Assembly: GCF_009801115.1 (NCBI RefSeq)
Contig: NZ_VTOL01000007.1
Span: 346,846 to 410,845, forward strand
Source of the DNA: Dyadobacter sp. 3J3
Lineage (GTDB): Bacteria; Bacteroidota; Bacteroidia; Cytophagales; Spirosomataceae
DNA: 64,000 bases
Reading direction: 5' to 3'
This document shows, one piece after another, positions 28,321-37,336 of this stretch. Within the stretch, counting starts at the first letter, position 1. Every line of letters starts with the position of its first letter. A program made the position numbers and the translations under genes. The notes under the pieces were generated by a model, which was not told the origin of the DNA, searched no databases, and was given only the letters and a program-made list of their open reading frames with translations.

Positions 28321-28645
28321 TCTACTATACTATTTTTTCAAAATTCAAAGATCACGCAAATTACGGGTAATGATGCAGTTGACAATGTACTCATCGTAAT
28401 TCATCATTATATTGCTAAGACAACTATGAATAAGTCAATATAATTTCATTCCTATGTTCAATTCCTAACTTTATTCGCCATTTTGAATTAGGTCTGGGAA
28501 GCAATTTCTACACAAAAGACAGATTTTATTACACAAGCTCTTTTAAATCACTAGTAATCAAATTATTTCGTAAAATCTTCGACTGGCACATATTTAGTAT
28601 TAGTGCTATTATATACACGTTAATCAACTAAACTATTTGTCAATT
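28321..28645. other. intergenic region between divergent peptidase and DUF1328 genes
   Basis: About 325 bases. It holds a 9-base inverted repeat (ATTATATTG at 28406-28414 and CAATATAAT at 28436-28444, loop 21). I see no reading frame, no tRNA and no clear TTG/TAnnTTTG pair, although promoters for both flanking genes must lie here. Confidence 0.5.
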
Positions 28646-28810
28646 ATGCTTAAATGGACAGTAATATTTCTGATCGTTGCCATCATTGCCGGAGTACTTG
28701 GATTTGGTGGAATTGCAGCAGGAGCTGCCGGAATCGCTAAAATACTTTTCTTTGTGTTTTTGGTATTATTTGTATTGAGCTTGATCAGCCGCGGAGTCGG
28801 GCGATCCTGA
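28646..28810 (+). CDS. DUF1328 (YtjA-like) small membrane protein
   Basis: 54 residues beginning [20 protein letters not shown] and ending SRGVGRS. Two hydrophobic helices separated by a Gly/Ala-rich turn ([14 protein letters not shown]) match the DUF1328/YtjA family. E. coli YtjA is a small inner-membrane protein of unknown role, and relatives are often stress-induced. The gene is shorter than most automatic length cut-offs. It is followed by a terminator shared with the convergent guaA. Confidence 0.88.
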   Translation: MLKWTVIFLIVAIIAGVLGFGGIAAGAAGIAKILFFVFLVLFVLSLISRGVGRS

Positions 28811-28839
28811 TGAAGTTTAACATTACTTTTAATACAAAA

Positions 28840-28876
28840 GAAAAAGCGAGCTGAAACAGCGCGCTTTTATTTTTTG
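28840..28876. terminator. two-way hairpin terminator between DUF1328 gene and guaA
   Basis: AAAAAGCG and GCTG pair with CAGC and CGCTTTT around an AAA loop, followed by TATTTTTTG on the plus strand; the A-run on the left serves the minus-strand guaA. Confidence 0.8.
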
Positions 28877-28894
28877 TGTATGAATCTTAAAACC

Positions 28895-30424
28895 TTATTC
28901 CCACTCGATTGTTGCAGGTGGTTTTGAAGAAATATCGTAAACAACGCGGTTGACGCCTTTTACTTTATTGATAATATCATTAGAAACTTCGGCAAGGAAA
29001 TCGTAAGGCAAGTGCGCCCAGTCGGCCGTCATTCCGTCAACCGATGTAACAGCTCTTAACGCAACCACACTTTCGTAAGTACGCTCATCTCCCATTACAC
29101 CTACACTTTTCACAGGAAGAAGCATTACGCCAGCCTGCCAAACTTCATTATATAAATTCCATTTCCTTAGTCCGCCGATGAAAATCGCATCAACTTCCTG
29201 TAAAATGGCAACTTTTTCAGGAGTAATTTCTCCCAAAATACGAATCGCTAATCCTGGTCCCGGGAAAGGGTGACGACCTAAAATAGTTGGGTCAATTTCC
29301 AATGTTTTACCAACAAGTCTTACTTCGTCTTTGAACAAAGTATTTAGTGGCTCAACGATTTTCAATTTCATAAAATCAGGCAAACCACCTACGTTATGAT
29401 GCGATTTGATCGTCGCAGACGGACCTTTTACAGAAACAGATTCTATCACGTCAGGATAAATTGTACCCTGACCTAACCATTTCACATCCTCTATTAAATG
29501 TGACTCCTGATCAAAAACATCGATAAATGCTTTTCCAATCGCTTTTCTTTTTGCTTCCGGATCAGATAAGCCGTCCAAAGCACTATAAAACAAGTCTTTT
29601 GCATCAACACCTTTGATATTTAAACCCATATCACGGTATGATTCAAGAACTTGCTCATATTCATCTTTTCTTAACAATCCATTATCGACAAAAATACAAA
29701 ACAGATTTTTACCAATTGCATGATGCACTAATGTCGCGGCAACTGTTGAATCAACTCCACCAGAAAGTGCCATAACAACACGGTCATCTCCAAGTTTCGC
29801 TTTCAATGCGCTAATCGATTGCTCAACGAAAGCATCGGCTGTCCAATCTTGTTTACATCCGCAAATACCAACAACGAAATTGTGCATCAACTGCTTTCCA
29901 TCCGTAGAATGGGTTACTTCCGGATGAAACTGGATTCCATACGTAAGCTCATTTTCAATTTTGAAAGCGGCCACTTTCACCGATTCTGTAGAAGCGATAA
30001 TATGGAAATCCTCCGGGATACTAACGATCGTATCGCCATGTGACATCCAAACTTGTGAGGTCTGAGAGATTCCGGTTAAAAGTGAAGAATCTTCATCATC
30101 AATTTCCAGACGGGCCCGGCCATATTCTCTGTGCTGGGAAGGTTTAACATCCCCGCCAAAAGAGTGAGCCATGAGCTGAGCGCCATAACAAACACCCAGA
30201 ATCGGTACTATTTTTCTAAATTTATCAAAATCAAGATACGGCGCGTCTACATCCCTTACTGAGCAAGGACTGCCTGAAAGAATAACACCTTTGATGTTGG
30301 GAGTAAGCTCCGGGAAATTGTTGTATGGATGGATTTCACAATATACATTGAGTTCCCGAACCCGACGCGCAATTAATTGCGTGTATTGTGAGCCAAAATC
30401 TAGAATAAGAATCTGTTCAGTCAT
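28895..30424 (-). CDS. guaA: glutamine-hydrolysing GMP synthase
   Basis: Converts XMP, ATP and glutamine to GMP in purine synthesis. The 509 residues contain the glutamine amidotransferase domain with C79 (GVCYGAQL), H167 and E169 (IQFHPEV), then the ATP pyrophosphatase domain with the P-loop LSGGVDST (220-227) and the C-terminal dimerisation domain ending in IEWE. All catalytic residues are present. The minus strand has a TAnnTTTG-type -7 box (plus-strand CAAAGGTA, 30445-30452) about 20 bases before the ATG. Confidence 0.97.
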   Translation of the reverse strand: MTEQILILDFGSQYTQLIARRVRELNVYCEIHPYNNFPELTPNIKGVILSGSPCSVRDVDAPYLDFDKFRKIVPILGVCYGAQLMAHSFGGDVKPSQHREYGRARLEIDDEDSSLLTGISQTSQVWMSHGDTIVSIPEDFHIIASTESVKVAAFKIENELTYGIQFHPEVTHSTDGKQLMHNFVVGICGCKQDWTADAFVEQSISALKAKLGDDRVVMALSGGVDSTVAATLVHHAIGKNLFCIFVDNGLLRKDEYEQVLESYRDMGLNIKGVDAKDLFYSALDGLSDPEAKRKAIGKAFIDVFDQESHLIEDVKWLGQGTIYPDVIESVSVKGPSATIKSHHNVGGLPDFMKLKIVEPLNTLFKDEVRLVGKTLEIDPTILGRHPFPGPGLAIRILGEITPEKVAILQEVDAIFIGGLRKWNLYNEVWQAGVMLLPVKSVGVMGDERTYESVVALRAVTSVDGMTADWAHLPYDFLAEVSNDIINKVKGVNRVVYDISSKPPATIEWE

Positions 30425-30554
30425 AGAAAATGCGATATAAACCGCAAAGGTACAGTTTAACTATGACAGAAAGAAAAATATCAAAAAAACATATGAAATA
30501 ACTTTTCGCACTATGGCTTAGCAAAGAAAATACTTCACTATTTTGCTATTAAGA

Positions 30555-30587
30555 CTTGTAAATAAGTATTCGATCTTATTATATTTG
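30555..30587 (+). promoter_or_regulatory. promoter of the cold shock gene
   Basis: TTG at 30556-30558 and TATATTTG at 30580-30587 are 21 bases apart, matching the Bacteroidota sigma-A consensus. The start of transcription would lie near 30594, giving a leader of about 19 bases. Confidence 0.7.
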
Positions 30588-30612
30588 TCTAACATTTCAC
30601 TATTATAATTTT

Positions 30613-30804
30613 ATGAACCAAGGAACAATCAAATTCTTTAACGACGAAAAAGGTTACGGGTTTGTTAAAGACACAGCAACAGGACAAGATTATTTCGTAC
30701 ATATCTCTGGTCTTGTAGACGAAGTTCGCGAAAACGACGAAGTTACTTATGATCTTCAGGAAGGTCGCAAAGGACTGAATGCCGTTAATGTTAAGCTTGC
30801 ATAA
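30613..30804 (+). CDS. cold shock protein (CspA family)
   Basis: 63-residue cold shock domain protein that binds single-stranded RNA or DNA and melts RNA structure. RNP1 is KGYGFVKD (about 14-21) and RNP2 is DYFVHIS (about 27-33). Full domain and no extension. It has its own promoter and a perfect terminator, so it is a single-gene unit. The leader is short, unlike the long thermosensing leader of E. coli cspA. Confidence 0.95.
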   Translation: MNQGTIKFFNDEKGYGFVKDTATGQDYFVHISGLVDEVRENDEVTYDLQEGRKGLNAVNVKLA

Positions 30805-30823
30805 TCAGGACTTAATAGAAAAC

Positions 30824-30857
30824 AAAAAAGGGTTACCGATATCGGTAACCCTTTTTT
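30824..30857 (+). terminator. perfect palindromic terminator of the cold shock gene
   Basis: AAAAAA, then the 22-base perfect palindrome at 30830-30851 (GGGTTACCGAT and its complement), then TTTTTT. Works in either direction, so it also serves the convergent glycyl-tRNA synthetase gene. Confidence 0.9.
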
Positions 30858-30879
30858 GTTTTCTTGTATTATTCTTCTA

Positions 30880-32364
30880 TCAGATCAATTCAAGGATTCT
30901 TTCTACCGAAACCTGATATCCGATTTTCTCTCTCAATTCGCTTATTGCAACACGCTCCTGCTCCATAGTATCACGGTGACGGATTGTAACGGTATCATCT
31001 TCCATCGTTTGGTAATCTACTACCACGCAGAATGGCGTTCCGATTAAATCCTGGCGCGTGTAACGTTTTCCAATCGCCGCACCGTCGTCATACGTTGTAC
31101 GGAAAGCTGATTTTAGAGAATTCGTAATGGCCTGTGCTTTTTCCGCCAAACCATCTTTCTTAACCAGTGGCAAAACGGCTACTTTGAAAGGAGCTAATGC
31201 CGGGTGCAATTTCAAATACGTACGTTCCTTTAAAGAATCTCCCTCTCCTACTGTCTCCTTCGTGTAAGCATTGCAGAAAGTCGCAAGGAAAAGACGGTCG
31301 GCTCCAACGGAAGTTTCTACAACGTAAGGAATGTAATTTCCGTAAGGTTTTCCATTTTCATCAAGATCAGCATCAAAATATTGAAGTTTTTTACGCGACA
31401 ATTCCTGGTGGTTACGAAGGTCAAAATCTGTACGTGAGTGAATTCCTTCCATTTCACGGAAACCGAATGGGAATTTATATTCGATATCTACGGCTGCATT
31501 TGCATAATGCGCAAGCTTTTCGTGATCATGGAATTTCAAACTATCTGCTGGCAAACCAAGCGCAATATGGAATTTCATACGCGCCTCTTTCCAGTTGTTA
31601 TACCAGGCCATCTCCGTGCCAGGGCGAATGAAAAATTGCATTTCCATTTGTTCAAATTCACGCATACGGAATGTGAACTGGCGCGCAACGATTTCATTTC
31701 GGAAAGCTTTTCCAATTTGTGCAATACCAAACGGAACCTTCATACGACCGCTTTTCTGCACATTCAGGAAGTTTACAAAAATCCCCTGAGCCGTTTCAGG
31801 ACGCAGGTAAATCAAACTTGAATCTTCTGCCACCGAACCAACCTGTGTACTGAACATCAGATTGAACTGACGAACTTCAGTCCAGTTAGCCGTATTGGAA
31901 ACAGCGCATTTTATATTTTCTGCAATAATTAATTCTCGAACACCTTCCAGATCCTCCGCACTTAACAAACGTCCCATTTCAGCAAGCAACGCCTGCGCTT
32001 TTTCCGGCTGGCCGTCTGATTCGTATTGTTCCGCTTTTCCTTCCAGAAGCTGATCAGCACGGTAACGTTTTTTGGAATCCTTATTATCAATCATCGGATC
32101 ACTGAAACCATCTACGTGGCCCGATGCTTTCCAGGTAAGCGGATGCATGAAAATGGACGCGTCGATACCAACGATATTGTCGTTCAGCTGCGTCATAGCC
32201 TTCCACCACACTGCTTTCAGGTTATTTTTCAATTCCACACCATTCTGACCGTAGTCATAAACGGCTTGCAATCCATCATATATTTCCGAAGAAGGGAACA
32301 CAAATCCGTATTCTTTGGCATGCCCTACAATATCTTGTAAAGAGGTAGCAGGTGATTCGCTCAT
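30880..32364 (-). CDS. glyS: glycine--tRNA ligase (dimeric type)
   Basis: Class II aminoacyl-tRNA synthetase charging tRNA-Gly, single-chain type. ATG 32364 is chosen over an in-frame TTG at 32394, giving 494 residues starting MSESPATSLQDIVGHAKEYG. Class II motifs are visible: RPETAQGIFVNF (motif 2 entry), FRNEIVARQFTFRMREFEQMEMQFF, and GADRLFLATF near motif 3. The C-terminal anticodon-binding domain (APFKVAVLPLV onward) is complete. Confidence 0.95.
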   Translation of the reverse strand: MSESPATSLQDIVGHAKEYGFVFPSSEIYDGLQAVYDYGQNGVELKNNLKAVWWKAMTQLNDNIVGIDASIFMHPLTWKASGHVDGFSDPMIDNKDSKKRYRADQLLEGKAEQYESDGQPEKAQALLAEMGRLLSAEDLEGVRELIIAENIKCAVSNTANWTEVRQFNLMFSTQVGSVAEDSSLIYLRPETAQGIFVNFLNVQKSGRMKVPFGIAQIGKAFRNEIVARQFTFRMREFEQMEMQFFIRPGTEMAWYNNWKEARMKFHIALGLPADSLKFHDHEKLAHYANAAVDIEYKFPFGFREMEGIHSRTDFDLRNHQELSRKKLQYFDADLDENGKPYGNYIPYVVETSVGADRLFLATFCNAYTKETVGEGDSLKERTYLKLHPALAPFKVAVLPLVKKDGLAEKAQAITNSLKSAFRTTYDDGAAIGKRYTRQDLIGTPFCVVVDYQTMEDDTVTIRHRDTMEQERVAISELREKIGYQVSVERILELI

Positions 32365-32517
32365 TATTGATTCAGACAATTGATTAATAAACAAAGGTTT
32401 TGAGATCGTAAATTTTAAGGTTTTTACAATCAGTTGGCAAAATTAGGGAATTTGATGGCAAAGAATAACCATGTGTATAAAATTTGTATATTTGTGTGTA
32501 TTCAAAATTGTGAGATT

Positions 32518-32727
32518 ATGAGAACGAATGTGGAAATTGATGAAAGTAAAATCGAAAAAATACGAGACTTCGATCAAAATCTGAAGACTAAAAAAGAAAT
32601 TATAGACTTTGCCTTATCTGAATTAATTAATCAAATGCGTCGTCGGCGATTACTGGACTCTAAAGGCAAAGGCTGCTGGGACGATGACCTTGAAAAAATG
32701 AGAACCTATGACGTACCGTCTTTTTGA
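32518..32727 (+). CDS. VapB-type antitoxin
   Basis: 69-residue antitoxin of a type II toxin-antitoxin pair. ATG 32518 starts MRTNVEIDESKIEKIRDFD, a short ribbon-helix-helix-like or VapB N-terminus that binds operator DNA; the acidic C-terminus (CWDDDLEKMR) would wrap the toxin. A TATATTTG -7 box lies at 32487-32494. The stop overlaps the start of the toxin gene by 20 bases, the usual coupling. Confidence 0.85.
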   Translation: MRTNVEIDESKIEKIRDFDQNLKTKKEIIDFALSELINQMRRRRLLDSKGKGCWDDDLEKMRTYDVPSF

Positions 32728-33112
32728 TACCTCTGTTTGGATAGATTTTAGAAATGGAATTAAATCCGGGCAAACGGATCTTTTAACAGAATCCATTAAA
32801 GCTAATAAAGTTTGTTGCTGCCCCGTGATTATTCAGGAATTTCTTCAAGGCATTAAAATAGATCGAGAGTTTTATGAGTATGAAGAAGATTTCAAAGGAT
32901 TAAACTCCTTAAAATTAGACCCCTATTTCGCAGCAACTTCTGCTGCTCAAATTTATCGGTCAATTCGTAAAAGCGGTGTAACCATTCGTAAACCTAATGA
33001 TTGCCTGATTGCTTTTTATGCAATTCATTTTAATCTTGAACTTTGTCACAACGATATCGATTTTGATCGTATCGCTGAAAATACTTCTCTAAAAATCTGG
33101 AAACCATTTTAA
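32708..33112 (+). CDS. VapC-type PIN domain ribonuclease toxin
   Basis: 134-residue PIN domain protein, a metal-dependent ribonuclease that inhibits translation until bound by its antitoxin. The acidic active-site residues are D7 (LFDTSVW), E44 (IIQEFLQG), D98 (KPNDCLIA) and D116/D118 in HNDIDFD. Full length and intact. It sits between glyS and a comEA-like gene, with no mobility gene, so the pair probably arrived as a two-gene cassette. The RNA target cannot be read from sequence. Confidence 0.9.
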   Translation: MTYRLFDTSVWIDFRNGIKSGQTDLLTESIKANKVCCCPVIIQEFLQGIKIDREFYEYEEDFKGLNSLKLDPYFAATSAAQIYRSIRKSGVTIRKPNDCLIAFYAIHFNLELCHNDIDFDRIAENTSLKIWKPF

Positions 33113-33163
33113 CTTTACAACGTCAAAAGCCGGACTAACATTCTTGCCCTAAACTTTTGACTT

Positions 33164-34138
33164 ATGCTCCGACGAATACTTGATCAGCTCGAAGATTTTT
33201 TCGGTATTTCCAGAAAGCAAGCCCGCGCCGCTTTTGTTTTAATGTTCCTTTCTTTTTTTCTAATCTGGACTCCATTTGTCCTCAGGCGCTGGATACTGCC
33301 GCTTTTCCCTACTTCTTCCGAGCCGGTTAATACTCAGAAACTGGACAGCGTAGCAGCGCAACTTGAAAAAGATGCAGTTGCACAGAAAGAAGAAAGAGAA
33401 ACCACATATTCAAAAAAAGAATATACAAAGACACCTGCCAGACCTGTGCGTTTGTTTTCCTTTGATCCCAATACCGCTTCTATTGATCAGTTAGAAGAAG
33501 TTGGCATTCCTGCGTTCATTGCAAAACGCATTGATAAATACAGATCAAAAGGTGGGAAATTCAGAAAGAAAGAGGATTTACTTAACATTTACGATTTCCC
33601 TTCTGACGTTTTTCAAAGACTGGAATCGTATATCAAACTTCCCGAATCAGGTCCGAACTATCCCAAGACAAAATATCCGGAGAAATTATACGCAAATAAT
33701 TCCTTCTCAAAAGAAGTTAAGGCTTATAATAAACCGGTTATTGTTCCTTTTGATATAAACACAACAGACACGACCCAACTTATTAAGCTTAAAGGAATTG
33801 GCACTAAATTGTCGTTGAGAATTTTGAAATTCAGAGACGGATTAGGCGGATTTCATTCAACAAGTCAGTTTTCAGAAATATTCGGGCTTGATTCATTGGC
33901 TTTAACCGAGCTGAATAAATATGCAAAAATCCAGAGTCCGGTTAACAAGATCAATATTAATACTGCAACCGTTGAAGAACTAGGTCAGCATTCGTATCTG
34001 AGAAATAAAAAGATTAATGCTGTAATCATCAATTACAGAACACAACATGGCGCTTTTCAATCGGTTGATGATTTGAAAAAAGTAAGAGTTTTGGATGAAA
34101 AAACGATTGAAAAAATTGGGCCTTATTTGGTGTTTTGA
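33164..34138 (+). CDS. ComEA-like helix-hairpin-helix membrane-anchored protein
   Basis: 324 residues: an N-terminal membrane anchor (about 22-45, FVLMFLSFFLIWTPFVL), a charged linker and three helix-hairpin-helix modules (about 103-165, 199-255, 260-324) with starts FDPNTASIDQLEEVGIP, FDINTTDTTQLIKLKGIG and ININTATVEEL. This layout is that of ComEA, which binds incoming DNA during natural transformation, but Bacteroidota have several such proteins and no other competence gene is nearby. The end overlaps the convergent small membrane gene by 16 bases. Confidence 0.82.
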   Translation: MLRRILDQLEDFFGISRKQARAAFVLMFLSFFLIWTPFVLRRWILPLFPTSSEPVNTQKLDSVAAQLEKDAVAQKEERETTYSKKEYTKTPARPVRLFSFDPNTASIDQLEEVGIPAFIAKRIDKYRSKGGKFRKKEDLLNIYDFPSDVFQRLESYIKLPESGPNYPKTKYPEKLYANNSFSKEVKAYNKPVIVPFDINTTDTTQLIKLKGIGTKLSLRILKFRDGLGGFHSTSQFSEIFGLDSLALTELNKYAKIQSPVNKININTATVEELGQHSYLRNKKINAVIINYRTQHGAFQSVDDLKKVRVLDEKTIEKIGPYLVF

Positions 34139-34536
34139 ATTTTGTTTATAAAGAAAAGTTTATAAAACTCGATGGCAAATCTGATATAGCAGAAAAATAT
34201 TATATAGTTTGGCAATAAAAGATATGAGCTAAAAAAGTAGATTCCCTTCACTTCTATCGCATCATAAAACAATAGCAGCACTTGTACCAATACGATAATC
34301 TTGCTGAGGAGAATCAACAAAACGTTAGCATTCTTTTGAAACAAAACTGTCCACAGAAAAGTCCATGCAGCCAGCATAACGCAGCTAGCTACTCGCATTA
34401 CAGTATCACATTGAAACAAGCAAATTGGTAAAACAAAATAATTCGGAAGAACTAATTTGTGGCCAATACTGGATACAAAAGGGAAAGCAATGTTGCTGAC
34501 AATAATTAAAAAGCGAAGTGATTTTGTTATGACCAT
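34123..34536 (-). CDS. small multi-pass membrane protein, unknown
   Basis: 137 residues with four hydrophobic segments (about 7-25, 48-68, 72-93, 98-122), no signal peptide cleavage site and a Lys-rich end. Family not recognised. It lies 44 bases downstream of another unknown membrane protein on the same strand; the two are probably one operon. Its 3' end runs 16 bases into the convergent comEA-like gene, which argues for a recently placed gene. Confidence 0.6.
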   Translation of the reverse strand: MVITKSLRFLIIVSNIAFPFVSSIGHKLVLPNYFVLPICLFQCDTVMRVASCVMLAAWTFLWTVLFQKNANVLLILLSKIIVLVQVLLLFYDAIEVKGIYFFSSYLLLPNYIIFFCYIRFAIEFYKLFFINKIQNTK

Positions 34537-34580
34537 TTTCTGTAAATATCAGGTTTCTATGGCTAAATTCCCAAAGTCAT

Positions 34581-35192
34581 TCAATGAAGTTTTTGAGTTA
34601 ATTGGATTAAATCATTGATCATCGACATTATATACATTAAGAAGTAAAAACCCGTAAAACAGGTAAATATAATGCGGACCAGATTTCTGAAATTCATAGT
34701 TTCACCCCAAATCATTCGTATCATACCGATGATAAAAAAGATAAAGTAAATGAGTATCCAGAATATATCTATTAATGAAACACCTACTGGCGGAAATAAA
34801 TAATAATCAAAAAGGATTGTCAGATAACAAGCTACACAAGTTCCGACAAGCAGAAATCCAATATGCCATAGATTATATTTTGCAAGTTCGGCCTTTTCTT
34901 TCTCCTTCCTGGCTTGGGAAAATGACATGATCAACCAGATCCCAAAATCATAAACAGAATAAGCGGTCAACAAAACATAGCCGAGGTCGTACCAGCCACG
35001 GAAAGATACTTGCAAATTGCTGATACGAATTAATGGAATAACATCGAAAGCAACGTAAGTCAAAAGTAAAGCTGTTGCAACGAATCCAACGTAGCAAAAT
35101 ATCTGATTCTTCGTTCCCAGTAGTACTTTCCAGGAATCTATTAAATCATAAGTAACAAAAATGGTGTATACGCAAACTAGGATAATTTCCAT
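34581..35192 (-). CDS. multi-pass membrane protein, unknown
   Basis: 203 residues with about six hydrophobic segments and a charged loop in the middle (QARKEKEKAELAKYN). Family not recognised. First gene of a likely two-gene unit with the 137-residue membrane protein. Both are AT-rich, rich in Ile/Leu/Phe/Tyr and flanked by the toxin-antitoxin pair and a broken regulator, which marks this as an accessory patch. Confidence 0.65.
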   Translation of the reverse strand: MEIILVCVYTIFVTYDLIDSWKVLLGTKNQIFCYVGFVATALLLTYVAFDVIPLIRISNLQVSFRGWYDLGYVLLTAYSVYDFGIWLIMSFSQARKEKEKAELAKYNLWHIGFLLVGTCVACYLTILFDYYLFPPVGVSLIDIFWILIYFIFFIIGMIRMIWGETMNFRNLVRIIFTCFTGFYFLMYIMSMINDLIQLTQKLH

Positions 35193-35351
35193 TGCATTAG
35201 ATTTGGAGTGTTTAATGACTTCAAATCTCTGCTAATTAGAAATTGATTCCTTTGATAATTATCAAAATCAAGTTATCCACTATTACAAAATTTTAATCAA
35301 ATAAGATTAAATAGGTTCAATTCTTAAAGAAATATTCCGAGCCAAAATAAA

Positions 35352-35378
35352 AGCTAATCGCTAATAACCAAAAAGCTA
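35352..35378 (-). repeat. degenerate 7-base-period repeat at the end of the crp/fnr gene
   Basis: AGCTAAT, CGCTAAT and a decayed third and fourth unit run up to and include the stop codon (CTA on the plus strand) of the broken regulator gene. Related to the repeats at 9729, 26382 and 47082. Confidence 0.5.
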
Positions 35379-35939
35379 TTTCCTCGCCCGAATCCGACTC
35401 AAATGCTCCTGAGAAATCCCCAGATAAGAAGCGATTTGACCTAACTTAACCTTTTTCAGAATATCAGGAATTTGCATCAGCAAACGCTCATATCTTTCCT
35501 CGGCTGTGCAAAAGGCGAAGAGTTTCATGCGTTCATCCAGCAAAAGATAATTATTGGTGATCAGTAAACGTCCAAGTCTTTCCACGCCAGGACATTTTTT
35601 AAAAACGGGTTCGATTTTATGATATTGAAGACTCCAAACCACTGAATCTTCCAGGATTTCAATATTGTATTGGGAAGGTTTCCCTGTAAATAAACTGTCA
35701 ATTGCGCTCACGATCTGGTTAGCAGATGCAAACTAGGCTGTCACTTCTTTTCCATCTTTGTAATAAAAAACACGGGCAAGCCCACTTTCAAGAAAATGGA
35801 ATTCCTTGCATACATCGCCGTTTTGAAGCAGCAATGTATGCTTGGGAATTGTTCTATGAATCGTAATCTGATTAATCGCCACCGCGGATTCCGGCGGCAA
35901 AGGAGTAAGCTGACTTAAATAATTAATGAAATAATTCAT
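35376..35939 (-). pseudogene. Crp/Fnr family regulator interrupted by an in-frame amber codon
   Basis: One open frame of 187 codons is cut by TAG at codon 69 (plus-strand CTA, 35733-35735). The first part (MNYFINYLSQLTPLPPES to DGKEVTA) is the start of a cyclic-nucleotide-binding domain; the second (FASANQIVSAIDSLFTGKPS onward) continues it without a shift and ends with a helix-turn-helix (KLGQIASYLGISQEHLSRIRARK). Homologues commonly have Trp after KEVT(A/S), so a single TGG to TAG change explains the stop. The start overlaps the upstream LOG gene by one base. Recent loss of function is the simplest reading; readthrough or a base-calling error are possible. Confidence 0.82.
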
Positions 35940-36709
35940 TAAAAATTCGGTTTCAGCAAGTATTTCGAATAGAATTCATCGATCACATGTACAACCTCAT
36001 CCGGAGTATCCACAATACTGATCAATTTCAAATCGGCTTCGTTAATATTACCTGCCGCCAGCATCGTATCTTTTATCCAATCCAATAAACCAGACCAATA
36101 GCTGCTACCAACCAAAACAATCGGGAAACGGGCAATTTTCTTTGTCTGGATCAGAGTCATCGCCTCAAACAATTCATCCAATGTTCCAAAACCACCAGGC
36201 ATTACAATAAAACCCTGTGAATATTTAACAAACATCACTTTACGCACAAAAAAGAAATCGAAATTAATGTTTTTGTCGTGATCAATGTATGGATTACTGT
36301 GTTGCTCAAAAGGCAATTTGATATTCAAACCTACCGATTTACCACCTTGCTCAAATGCACCTTTATTACCTGCTTCCATGATACCGGGTCCCCCGCCTGT
36401 GATCACGCCGTAGCCGTGACGCACCAATTTTGCCGCAATATCTTCGGTAATTTTATAGTAAGGATTATCAGGTTTCGTCCGGGCAGAACCAAAAATGGTC
36501 ACACAAGGACCGATCTTTGCCATTTTGTCAAAACCTTCGACAAACTCAGCCATTACTTTAAAAATAACCCAGGAATCCGCACTTTTTATTTCACTCCAGT
36601 TACGGTCTTCAAATGCTTCTTTGATTCGTTTTTCATCATCCGGAACGGCGGGGTTAAGAAGGGATACGTCAATTAATTTTGAATTTCCATCTTTTAATTC
36701 ATCACTCAT
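35939..36709 (-). CDS. LOG family protein (TIGR00730, nucleotide phosphoribohydrolase-like)
   Basis: 256-residue Rossmann-fold protein with the lysine-decarboxylase-like LOG signatures GGGPGIMEAGNKGA (about 110-123) and PGGFGTLDELFEAMT (about 172-186). Characterised relatives cleave nucleoside 5'-monophosphates, including cytokinin ribotides, releasing the base. In this longer Bacteroidota version the function may be nucleotide turnover. It overlaps the interrupted Crp/Fnr gene by one base and was probably co-translated with it. Confidence 0.9.
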   Translation of the reverse strand: MSDELKDGNSKLIDVSLLNPAVPDDEKRIKEAFEDRNWSEIKSADSWVIFKVMAEFVEGFDKMAKIGPCVTIFGSARTKPDNPYYKITEDIAAKLVRHGYGVITGGGPGIMEAGNKGAFEQGGKSVGLNIKLPFEQHSNPYIDHDKNINFDFFFVRKVMFVKYSQGFIVMPGGFGTLDELFEAMTLIQTKKIARFPIVLVGSSYWSGLLDWIKDTMLAAGNINEADLKLISIVDTPDEVVHVIDEFYSKYLLKPNF

Positions 36710-36836
36710 ATTTCAAAAAAATTTTAGTTCATTGATTTGCTGTTACCTTTGTTTTCCTTTTTTAAGAGAGGTGAGAAAATTTAACAATTTCCTATACAGA
36801 ATTGTTATAAACCTGGACACAATTAACAAAAAAGTA

Positions 36837-37268
36837 ATGAAAAAAATTGCTATCGGTTCCGACCATGCTGGTTTTCCGTACAAGGAACCTATTACCACCT
36901 GGCTTACCAATAACGGTTATGAAGTAAAAGATTTCGGAACGTACAGTTCCGAGTCCGCAGATTATGCAGATTTCGCACATCCTGTGGCCAGCGGTGTTGA
37001 AAGCAATGAATTTGAAAAAGGAATTCTACTATGCGGAAGCGGACAGGGCGTTTGTATTACAGCCAACAAACATCAGGGAATCCGTGCTGCTTTGGTGTGG
37101 GATCTTGAACTTGCGGCTTTGGCACGTCAGCATAATGACGCTAACGTCATTTGCATTCCAGTACGCTTCATAACCTTGGAAAACGCAATTGCGAGTATCG
37201 AAGCATTTTTAAATACTGAATTTGAAGGAGGAAGACACCAGACGCGCGTTAATAAAATCGCATGTTGA
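36837..37268 (+). CDS. rpiB: ribose 5-phosphate isomerase B
   Basis: Interconverts ribose 5-phosphate and ribulose 5-phosphate in the pentose phosphate pathway. ATG 36837 starts MKKIAIGSDHAGFPYKEPI, the conserved N-terminus; longer reading would run into the divergent LOG gene. The 143 residues include the catalytic Cys in LLCGSGQGVCITANK and the substrate-binding HNDANVICIPVR. Full length. A strong terminator follows. Confidence 0.95.
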   Translation: MKKIAIGSDHAGFPYKEPITTWLTNNGYEVKDFGTYSSESADYADFAHPVASGVESNEFEKGILLCGSGQGVCITANKHQGIRAALVWDLELAALARQHNDANVICIPVRFITLENAIASIEAFLNTEFEGGRHQTRVNKIAC

Positions 37269-37292
37269 AAAATATAAGTCACTGTTAAAAGT

Positions 37293-37332
37293 AAGACCGA
37301 CCATCGAAAATGGCCGGTCTTTACTTTTTAAC
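37293..37332. terminator. two-way hairpin between rpiB and the membrane protein gene
   Basis: AAGACCG and CCAT pair with ATGG and CGGTCTT across CGAAA (37293-37322), followed by TACTTTTTAA on the plus strand. Convergent genes end on either side. Confidence 0.85.
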
Positions 37333-37336
37333 TAAA

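Noticed and set aside
28646..28810. Frameshift in the DUF1328 gene
   Set aside because: On careful counting the frame from 28646 to 28810 is 55 intact codons including the stop, and the translation matches the family throughout.
31197..31821. Plus-strand frames opposite glyS
   Set aside because: They are shadows of the glycyl-tRNA synthetase codons, with no family match.
35376..35711. Separate small DNA-binding protein gene
   Set aside because: It is in the same frame as the upstream piece and forms one Crp/Fnr protein with it, broken only by a TAG. A GTG at 35711 could restart translation, but treating it as an independent gene is less likely.
36495..36836. N-terminal extension of RpiB
   Set aside because: The in-frame sequence lies antisense to the LOG gene; the family N-terminus begins exactly at ATG 36837.
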